Shown here piece after piece: positions 1-5,498 of a stretch of DNA of 8,181 nt. Positions within the stretch are counted from its first letter, which is position 1, and every line of letters starts with the position of its first letter. Position numbers and translations under genes: made by a program. The notes under the pieces were generated by a model, which worked only from the letters and a program-made list of their open reading frames with translations, was not told the origin of the DNA and searched no databases. This stretch comes from an uncultured Solirubrobacteraceae bacterium (GTDB lineage Bacteria > Actinomycetota > Thermoleophilia > Solirubrobacterales > Solirubrobacteraceae): positions 1 to 8,181 of the forward strand of contig CADCVT010000022.1 in the NCBI GenBank assembly GCA_902806215.1, in the 5' to 3' direction.

Positions 1-83
1 AGCCGGAAGGTCTGCTCGAAGTCGTGAAGCAAGAGGCTGCCGAGCTCACGCGCCGCCGGCGCGAAGCTGCTGGCGGTTCTCAT
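1..83 (-). CDS. Partial N-terminus of an unidentified protein, running off the left edge
   Basis: An open frame starts at an ATG (positions 83-81, minus strand) and runs off the window after about 27 codons; it reads MRTASSFAPAARELGSLLLH and then continues. I do not recognise the product. Two signs support it. A GGAAG Shine-Dalgarno-like stretch lies 8 nt before the ATG. About 23 of the 26 codons after the ATG end in G or C, with the order GC3 > GC1 > GC2 expected of a real gene in this genome. The rival reading is the tail of a plus-strand gene ending at TGA 84-86 (PEGLLEVVKQEAAEL...), but its third positions are only about 60% G/C. If the minus reading is right, this gene is divergent from the acyltransferase. 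The fragment is too short for a function. Confidence 0.45.
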   Translation of the reverse strand, partial: MRTASSFAPAARELGSLLLHDFEQTFR

Positions 84-131
84 TGATCCCACTTCCGCTT
101 GGGACGAGGACCGGCACTGCGCGGCAGAGTG

Positions 132-155
132 GGGCCTCCGCGTCTTCGCGGGCCC
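132..155. repeat. GC-rich inverted repeat (hairpin) upstream of the acyltransferase gene
   Basis: GGGCC (132-136) pairs with GGCCC (151-155), and CGCG (139-142) pairs with CGCG (147-150), around a TCTT loop with a 2-nt TC bulge on the left arm. That gives nine G-C pairs. It sits 36 bp before the chosen plsC ATG, in a gap of about 108 bp (84-191) that otherwise shows no convincing promoter. There is no T-tract, so a classical intrinsic terminator is not supported. It could be a 5'-leader hairpin, a U-less terminator for an upstream plus-strand gene, or a chance product of high GC. Confidence 0.4.
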
Positions 156-191
156 GTAACCGACGCGCGGTCGCGGGGGTAGGTGACCCCG

Positions 192-929
192 ATGCTGCGG
201 GTCGTCTCGTACGCCTACTGGGCGCTCATCTGCCTGACGTGCCCGTTGTTCTTCGTCGGGGCGCTCGTCGTGTTCATCGTGACGTTCCCGTTCGACCGCC
301 GCCGGGTGCTCCTGCACCTCTACTCCTGCGCGTGGGCGTACTTCTACGTCTCGATCAACCCCATGTGGAAGGTCGAGATCACCGGCCGCGAGCACTTGCC
401 GTGGCGAGGGCGCGCCGTCCTGGTCGCCAACCACGCGTCGCTGATCGACATCCTCGTGCTCTTCGGGCTGTATCGCCCCTACAAGTGGGTCTCGAAGGCC
501 GAGAACTTCCGGCTGCCGTTCATCGGGTGGAACATGCGGATGAACGGCTACGTCCCACTCGTTCGCGGCGACCGGACGTCAGTGGTGAAGATGCTCGCCG
601 CGTGCAGCCGGCTGCTCAAGGAGCGCAATCCCGTGCTGTTCTTCCCCGAGGGGACGCGGACCAAGGACGGGCAGCTCCAAGCGTTCAAGGACGGCGCCTT
701 CGAACTGGCGATCGAGCACGGCGCGCCGATCATCCCCATCGCCGTCCACGGCACCGGCAATGCCCTGCCGAAGCATGGCGTGGTCCTCAGGGAGCACGTC
801 AAGGGCCACGTCGAGGTGCTCCCGCCCCTCCGCCCCGACGACTTCGACGACGTCTCTGTCCTGCGTGACGCCGCGCGCGACCGAATCGCCGAGGCACTCC
901 GCCGGCAGACCCCGGCGTCCGGCGCCTAG
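192..929 (+). CDS. plsC: 1-acyl-sn-glycerol-3-phosphate acyltransferase (PlsC/LPLAT family)
   Basis: This protein of about 245 aa should transfer an acyl group to lysophosphatidic acid, giving phosphatidic acid at the inner face of the membrane. A hydrophobic N-terminal segment (about residues 5-35) anchors it. Then come the LPLAT motifs: the catalytic NHxxxxD box (NHASLID, His81 and Asp86), the FPEGTR acceptor-binding box (about 151-156), and a later hydrophobic APIIPIAVHG segment matching block IV. Length is normal for bacterial PlsC. I chose ATG 192 because AGGTGA (181-186) lies 5 nt before it. An in-frame GTG at 183 would add three residues but overlaps that ribosome-binding site. The gene stands alone and converges with the flippase gene 19 bp downstream. 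Related LPLAT proteins also acylate other lipids, including glycolipids, so exact substrate specificity is inferred. Confidence 0.9.
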   Translation: MLRVVSYAYWALICLTCPLFFVGALVVFIVTFPFDRRRVLLHLYSCAWAYFYVSINPMWKVEITGREHLPWRGRAVLVANHASLIDILVLFGLYRPYKWVSKAENFRLPFIGWNMRMNGYVPLVRGDRTSVVKMLAACSRLLKERNPVLFFPEGTRTKDGQLQAFKDGAFELAIEHGAPIIPIAVHGTGNALPKHGVVLREHVKGHVEVLPPLRPDDFDDVSVLRDAARDRIAEALRRQTPASGA

Positions 930-936
930 GAGCCGG
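919..936. terminator. Possible bidirectional terminator between convergent genes
   Basis: CCGGC (919-923) and GCCGG (932-936) are inverted repeats around an 8-nt interval that itself contains the palindrome CCTAGG. The element spans the plsC stop codon and the short gap between plsC and the convergent flippase gene, where a two-way terminator would be expected. No T-tract is present on either side and the stem is only 5 bp, so this is a weak call. Confidence 0.25.
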
Positions 937-948
937 TGACCCGCTGCG

Positions 949-2235
949 TCAGGCGCGTAGTCGGTCCGGCAACGGGTGATCGGCGCGGCGGGCTGCCGCG
1001 ACCCACAGGAGCGCGCAGAGCAGGGCTGAGGCCGCGAAGTAGGCGACCTCGACCTGGAGGATGTCGTCGTCGATCGGGCCGATCGCGATGAAGGCCGTCA
1101 GCGCGGCGGCCGCGATGACCCACGACGTCGCCGCCGAGCGGGCGTGGCCGCGGGCGAGCGCCGCCTGGTTGAGCGTTCCCGCGGCGAGGTGGAACCCCAT
1201 GCCGATCGCGACGAGCGCCAGGCCGACGCGGCCGTACTCGACGTCGGACCCGAAGAGGAGATCCATCGCCCACGGGCCGATCGCCAGCAGGCCGAGCGCG
1301 ACCGCCCCGGCGAATCCCGCGATCGCGAGCACGGTCACCCGGATCGCTCGCGCGAACTCGTCGCGCGACCCCGTGGCCGCCGCGGTCGTGAGGTGGGGGA
1401 GCAGCGAAGTCTGGATCGCCTGGAAGAGCTGCAGCGGCGCGCGCGCGATCAGCAGGACGTTGAAGACGAACCCGGCCACGGCTGCGTCCGCCGCCAGCAA
1501 CACCGGGACGTTCAGGATGGCCTGCTCGGAGAGCTGGACGAAGAAGACGGCGACCGCGAACGCCCCACTGGCACGCAGCGAGGCCGAACCCTCTTCCTGA
1601 CCAGAGGCTGTTTCTGGATCCCTGGACCGCCTGCCGAGCGCCCACGGAACGACCATCAGCGACAGGAAAGGAGCCGCGAGGATCCCCAGTGCAACCGCGT
1701 CCTGGCCCGACGCGATCCCGAGCGCGACACCGAGCGGGAAGAGGACGCGGGACAGCGACTCGAGGAGCACGAGCCCGCCGTAGAGCCCGAACATCTGGTT
1801 GCCCGCGAGCCACCCGCGCGCGAAGTACGACGCCGCATACGCGAGCACCCCGACGACGAGCACCCAGTACAGCGTCGACGCGCCGTCGAAGACGTCCTCG
1901 GTCAGCCAATCGCGCAACAGGAGCGCGACGACCAGGAACGCCAGCGCGAATCCCGCCTGGATGAGCAGCGGCGTCCGCAGCGAATGGGCCGCGACGCCCA
2001 GCGCGCGCCGCTCGGAGATCGACCGCGACAGCAGCTGCTCGATCGGCCGGTAGATGACCGACGTGACGATGAAGACGATCGACCACAGCAGCGAGATCCC
2101 GCCGTAGTCCTCGTCGTTGAGGACATGGCTGGCGATCGCGAAGAACGCGAACGTGACCAGCCCGGTGGTCGCGATGCCGATCGAGAGGATCCGGGCGCCG
2201 CGCCCGTAGGAGGACCCCGAGGAGCTACTTGACAC
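949..2235 (-). CDS. Wzx-like polysaccharide/lipid-linked sugar flippase (MOP superfamily)
   Basis: This polytopic membrane protein of 428 aa has roughly 12-14 hydrophobic segments and the character of oligosaccharide flippases of the MOP (MATE-like) superfamily. Visible features are an N-terminal helix with charged flanks (GARILSIGIATTGLVTFAFF), the early LNDEDYGGISLLWSI stretch like the 'xxLGxxxyGxxxl' region of Wzx proteins, and a second half opening near FFVQLSEQAILNVPVLLAA. A hydrophilic linker (about 203-225) separates the two halves. Length is typical. The GTG start at 2235 lies inside the methyltransferase gene (11-bp overlap, 2225-2235), so translation is probably coupled; no later ATG is available near the N-terminus. 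It is the last gene of the three-gene block. The likely role is moving a lipid-linked sugar to the outer face. The exact substrate is unknown, and no Wzy polymerase or priming transferase lies in the window. Confidence 0.8.
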   Translation of the reverse strand: MSSSSSGSSYGRGARILSIGIATTGLVTFAFFAIASHVLNDEDYGGISLLWSIVFIVTSVIYRPIEQLLSRSISERRALGVAAHSLRTPLLIQAGFALAFLVVALLLRDWLTEDVFDGASTLYWVLVVGVLAYAASYFARGWLAGNQMFGLYGGLVLLESLSRVLFPLGVALGIASGQDAVALGILAAPFLSLMVVPWALGRRSRDPETASGQEEGSASLRASGAFAVAVFFVQLSEQAILNVPVLLAADAAVAGFVFNVLLIARAPLQLFQAIQTSLLPHLTTAAATGSRDEFARAIRVTVLAIAGFAGAVALGLLAIGPWAMDLLFGSDVEYGRVGLALVAIGMGFHLAAGTLNQAALARGHARSAATSWVIAAAALTAFIAIGPIDDDILQVEVAYFAASALLCALLWVAAARRADHPLPDRLRA

Positions 2236-2851
2236 GCACGAGCAGCATGGTCCAGGGGAACGGCGAGCGCGCTTCGACGACCTCGCCGTGCTTGGACAGC
2301 AGCTGCACGAAGCTGCGCTTGGACCAGTGGTTCAGGTGCCCGGGGGTGTTCCCGAGCTCCTTCCAGTACGCGCCGCGGGCCATGTTCAGCCCGCGCCAGA
2401 GCGGCTCGCGGGGAACGCTGACGAGCAGCCAGCCCGACGCGACGCGCGCCATCTCGGCGACGGTGTGGGCCGGGTCCGGCACGTGCTCGAGGACCTCGAT
2501 CGCCGAGGCGACGTCGAACGCGTCGTCCTCGAACGGCAGGTTCTCGGCCTTCATCACCAGGTACTCGAGGTTCGGCGCCTGCCGGGTCTCCCACTCCTTG
2601 TGGAGCACCGGGTCGTCGAGGTCGATCCCGACGACGCGGCCGTCGATCCGCCCCGCCCACTCGTGGGTCAGCACGCCCTCTCCGCAGCCGACGTCGAGCA
2701 GCGACGTCGGCGAGGCCTTCTCTAACAGCTCGTCGAGCGTCGACTCGAAGCCCGCCATGAGCTTCTTGACGACGGGGTTCTTCGATCCGTACTTGTCGTA
2801 GGTGTTCCCGGTGACCGTGCCCTCACGGTCGACCGTCACGCTGGGGCTCAT
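2225..2851 (-). CDS. Class I SAM-dependent methyltransferase
   Basis: This cytosolic protein of 208 aa has a Rossmann-type methyltransferase fold. Motif I is LLDVGCGEG (Asp53, Gly55, Gly57, Gly59). The acidic residue that binds the SAM ribose follows in VVGIDLDD (Asp77). The segments FEDDAFDVASAIEVLEHVPD and later SGWLLVSVPREP match motifs II and III of the Methyltransf_11/25 type. The N-terminal stretch NTYDKYGSKNPVVKKLMAGF precedes the fold. The start ATG 2851 overlaps the stop of the glycosyltransferase gene as ATGA (2848-2851), and GAGG lies 10 nt upstream, so the two are tightly coupled. The frame stays open much further upstream, but that part is antisense-like shadow of the glycosyltransferase gene. 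Its position between a sugar transferase and a flippase suggests a sugar, lipid carrier or glycolipid substrate; this is inference. Confidence 0.85.
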   Translation of the reverse strand: MSPSVTVDREGTVTGNTYDKYGSKNPVVKKLMAGFESTLDELLEKASPTSLLDVGCGEGVLTHEWAGRIDGRVVGIDLDDPVLHKEWETRQAPNLEYLVMKAENLPFEDDAFDVASAIEVLEHVPDPAHTVAEMARVASGWLLVSVPREPLWRGLNMARGAYWKELGNTPGHLNHWSKRSFVQLLSKHGEVVEARSPFPWTMLLVRVK

Positions 2852-3912
2852 ACCTTCAGGGCCTCGCGCTCCTCGGTGCGCCCGGAGCCGTGCGGGGCGG
2901 CGTTGGCGCCCGTCGTCGGCGGCTGGCCGGTCGGGTGCGCGCCGGGCTCGTAGTGCGACGGCGGGACCTCGAGCTGGAGCTCGATGCGCCGGACACGCTC
3001 GAACACGCGCTGGAGCATCGTGGAGTTCGCGCTGAGCAGATCCCCGAGGATGCCCAGGGCTGCGAGCACCATGCCGGCGTTGAAGAGGACGGCGCCGAGG
3101 ATGAGCGACTGCACGTGGCCCGCGCCGTCGTCCTCGAAGATGTAGAAGTAGGCGTAGCGCGCCCAGACGACCAGCGCGGCGAACATCACGAGCGCGGCGG
3201 CGGTCATGAAGACCTTCAGCGGCTCGTAGCGCGTGTAGATCCGGAAGATCGACAGCGCGTTGCGCCGCACGTAGGACCACATGGACGGGAAGAGGCGGGA
3301 CTCGCGCGTCTTGGGGTTCGTCCGGATCGGGACGTGCGCGGTGGTCACGTACTGCTTGCCGGCCTGGATGATCGTCTCGAGCGTGTAGGTGAAGCGCGAG
3401 ACCACCACGAGCGACATCGCCGCCTCGCGGTTGTAGGCGCGGAAGCCGGAGGTCGTGTCGGGCACCTCGGTCGAGGAGGCCTGGCGGACGACCCACGAGC
3501 CCAGCCGCTGCAGCGACTTCTTCAGCGGCGAGAAGTGATCGATGTTCTGGACCTCGCGGTCGCCGACCACCATGTCGGCGTCGCCGGCCAGGACAGGCAC
3601 GACGAGCTTCGGGATGTCGTGGCCGTTGTACTGGTTGTCGCCGTCGGTGTTGACGATGACGTCGGCGCCGAGCTTGAGGCAGGCGTCGAGCCCGGCCTGG
3701 AACGCATAGGCGAGGCCCTTTTTGTTCGTCAGGCGCACGACGTGGTCGACGCCGTGGGCGCGCGCGACCTCGATGGTGCGGTCGGTGGAGCCGTCGTCGA
3801 TGATGAGCCACTCCACCGTGTCGAAGCCGTCGATCTGCCGTGGCAGGTCAGCGAGCGTCGCGGGAAGTGTCTTCTCCTCGTTGAAACAGGGGATCTGGAT
3901 GATGAGCTTCAT
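2848..3912 (-). CDS. GT2 glycosyltransferase, polyprenyl-phosphate sugar synthase type (DPM1/GtrB-like)
   Basis: This protein of 354 aa has an N-terminal GT-A catalytic domain and a membrane-anchored C-terminus. Family 2 signatures are IPCFNEE near the N-terminus, LIIDDGSTD (Asp39, Asp40) for the nucleotide, NKKGLAYAFQAG, and the metal-binding NTDGDNQY (Asp90-Gly-Asp92). TSGFRAYNREAA follows the catalytic core. Two hydrophobic helices (about 235-260 and 268-293) match the GtrB-like arrangement. A basic amphipathic stretch (ANSTMLQRVFERVRRIELQ) and a Pro/Gly-rich disordered tail of about 40 residues end the protein. The family usually transfers a hexose from UDP- or GDP-sugar to polyprenyl phosphate on the cytosolic face; which sugar is used cannot be told. 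It heads the minus-strand block, 32 bp from the divergent GT-C gene. A GAGG sits 12 nt before the ATG, a rather long spacing. Confidence 0.87.
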   Translation of the reverse strand: MKLIIQIPCFNEEKTLPATLADLPRQIDGFDTVEWLIIDDGSTDRTIEVARAHGVDHVVRLTNKKGLAYAFQAGLDACLKLGADVIVNTDGDNQYNGHDIPKLVVPVLAGDADMVVGDREVQNIDHFSPLKKSLQRLGSWVVRQASSTEVPDTTSGFRAYNREAAMSLVVVSRFTYTLETIIQAGKQYVTTAHVPIRTNPKTRESRLFPSMWSYVRRNALSIFRIYTRYEPLKVFMTAAALVMFAALVVWARYAYFYIFEDDGAGHVQSLILGAVLFNAGMVLAALGILGDLLSANSTMLQRVFERVRRIELQLEVPPSHYEPGAHPTGQPPTTGANAAPHGSGRTEEREALKV

Positions 3913-3944
3913 CAGCTGAACGCGCCTCTAGCCTACTTGCCTTC
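3913..3944. promoter_or_regulatory. Divergent promoter spacer with a symmetric -10-like TAGCCTA
   Basis: Only 32 bp separate the start codons of the divergent GT2 (minus) and GT-C (plus) genes. The spacer contains TAGCCTA (3929-3935), whose complement reads TAGGCTA, so a TAnnnT -10-like hexamer faces both ways: TAGCCT on plus and TAGGCT on minus. On the plus strand the -10-like hexamer ends 10 nt before the ATG at 3945 and there is no Shine-Dalgarno sequence, which fits a leaderless or nearly leaderless mRNA. On the minus strand a start site near 3923 would give a leader of about 11 nt. Any -35 elements would fall within the opposing coding regions. This is inferred from base pattern alone. 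Confidence 0.4.
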
Positions 3945-5498
3945 ATGGAATCCGCGACCCTCACCCGGCCGCGGCCGGTGAGCGCCGTCCCGACGGCGGC
4001 CCCCGACCGCAGGTCGACCGACCGCTGGGCATGGCTTGCCTTCGGTGTGCTGTGCCTCGCCGCCGTCGCGGGATTCCTCGTCTATCCCACGTACCCGAAC
4101 TACGACTCGTACTACTCGATGCTGTGGGGGCGCGAGCTCCTCGACGGCGCGCTCCCAATCTACGAGACGTACCGCGCACCCACGCCTCACCCGCTCTCGA
4201 CGCTGGTCGGCGCGATCCTCACGCCGCTCGGCCATCCGGGCGAGCGCGTCTGGATCCTCCTGTGCGTCATCAGCTTCGTCGCGATGGTCGTGGGCGTCTA
4301 CCGGCTGGCGCGCGAGGCGTTCACGCCGCTCGTCGGGCTCGTCGCCGCCGCCCTGATCTGCACCCGCTTCGACTTTCCCTTCTACGCCGCCCGCGGCTAC
4401 ATCGACATCGCGTACATGGCGTTCGTCGTCTGGGCGGCCGTGCTCGAGGCGCGCCGGCCGCGCCGCGGCGTCGCCGTGTTCGTGCTCCTCGGGATCGCCG
4501 GCACGCTGCGCCCGGAGGCCTGGCTGATGGCGGGGCTCTACTGGCTCTGGGTGATGTGGCCTGAGCGCCGCGACCCGGACCTGCGCCGGATCGCGCTCTA
4601 CACGGCGCTTGCGACGATCGGCCCGCTGACCTGGACGGGGACCGACTTCATCGTCACCGGCCAGCCTCTCTACTCGCTGACCTACACGAGCGGCTTCGCC
4701 GAGGAGCTCGGCCGCGCGAAGGGCGCCGAGGGGCTGCCGTCGGCGATCTGGGCGTTCCTGGTCAAGCTCGACAAGTTCCCGGTGCTGCTCGGCGGACTCG
4801 CCGGGCTCGGCCTGGCGGTGTTCCTCGTACCGCGCCGGATCGTCATGCCGGCGATCCTGCTCGCCGTCGGGATCGGCACGTTCGTGCTCGTCGGCCTCGG
4901 CGGCTTCAGCGTGATCGACCGCTACCTGCTCGTCGCGTCGCTCATGGTGATGGTGTTCTGCGCGGTCGCGCTGGCGGGATGGACCATGCTCGAGCCGGGC
5001 AGCCGGCTGCGCAAGGTCTGGGCCGTCGCCGCGGCGCTGCTGGTCGTCTACGGGATCGTGTTCACCGCCACGCGCGTCAACCTCTCGCGGCTCGACAACG
5101 AGCTGGCCTTCCGCGGCGACTCGCACGCGGCGCTCCACGACGTGCTCAGGCAGCCGGCGGTCAAGCGGGGGCTGGCGTGCGGGCCGGTGAGCGTCCCGAA
5201 CCACAAGCTCATCCCCGACGTGCGCTGGATCTCCGACCTGCCCGACGGCAAGGTCCTGGCGCGTAGCGAGGGCTTCTACAAGGGCACCGACGAGGCCAGG
5301 ATCGCGCGCGCCGCCGGAGTCCGTCGTACCGTCGCAGCGGGCGGGGTCGCGTTGTACCCGCACGGCCGCACCGCCCTCTTCAAGCAGGCCCTCGTCGAGG
5401 ACTCCGACGATCCTGCGACCGTCCTGCCGCTTGCCGGGTACGAGCGAGTTGCCGTCTCCAACTACTACTCCGCCTATGTCCGCTGCCCCACGCGTTGA
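3945..5498 (+). CDS. Polytopic GT-C fold glycosyltransferase-like membrane protein
   Basis: This integral membrane protein of 517 aa has about ten hydrophobic segments. A Pro/Arg-rich cytosolic N-terminus (1-27) is followed by the first helix (about 28-47) and an extracytoplasmic loop YPNYDSYYSMLWGRELLDG. Asp54 there takes the place of the catalytic acidic residue in the first loop of GT-C enzymes, and TYRAPTPHPLSTLVGAIL matches the position of their conserved P-rich loop. Helices continue to about residue 375; the last 140 residues or so look soluble and extracytoplasmic. GT-C enzymes use polyprenyl-phosphate sugars as donors on the outer face, which fits the divergent GT2 gene. It is more divergent than its downstream partner, so it could be a related non-catalytic membrane protein. 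ATG 3945 has no Shine-Dalgarno sequence. The end overlaps the next gene by 23 bp if that gene starts at 5476. Confidence 0.72.
   Translation: MESATLTRPRPVSAVPTAAPDRRSTDRWAWLAFGVLCLAAVAGFLVYPTYPNYDSYYSMLWGRELLDGALPIYETYRAPTPHPLSTLVGAILTPLGHPGERVWILLCVISFVAMVVGVYRLAREAFTPLVGLVAAALICTRFDFPFYAARGYIDIAYMAFVVWAAVLEARRPRRGVAVFVLLGIAGTLRPEAWLMAGLYWLWVMWPERRDPDLRRIALYTALATIGPLTWTGTDFIVTGQPLYSLTYTSGFAEELGRAKGAEGLPSAIWAFLVKLDKFPVLLGGLAGLGLAVFLVPRRIVMPAILLAVGIGTFVLVGLGGFSVIDRYLLVASLMVMVFCAVALAGWTMLEPGSRLRKVWAVAAALLVVYGIVFTATRVNLSRLDNELAFRGDSHAALHDVLRQPAVKRGLACGPVSVPNHKLIPDVRWISDLPDGKVLARSEGFYKGTDEARIARAAGVRRTVAAGGVALYPHGRTALFKQALVEDSDDPATVLPLAGYERVAVSNYYSAYVRCPTR

Noticed and set aside
83..868. 261-aa plus-strand frame overlapping plsC
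   Set aside because: Arg/Pro-rich translation in the wrong phase; the plsC frame carries the NHxxxxD and FPEGTR motifs.
1144..2232. 362-aa plus-strand frame opposite the flippase
   Set aside because: Highly charged low-complexity product; the minus-strand flippase with its hydrophobic segments explains the region.
2852..3811. Upstream extension of the methyltransferase frame to 3811
   Set aside because: The extension runs through the GT2 gene in a different phase and gives an Arg/Pro-rich sequence; the ATG at 2851 with the ATGA overlap is the natural start.
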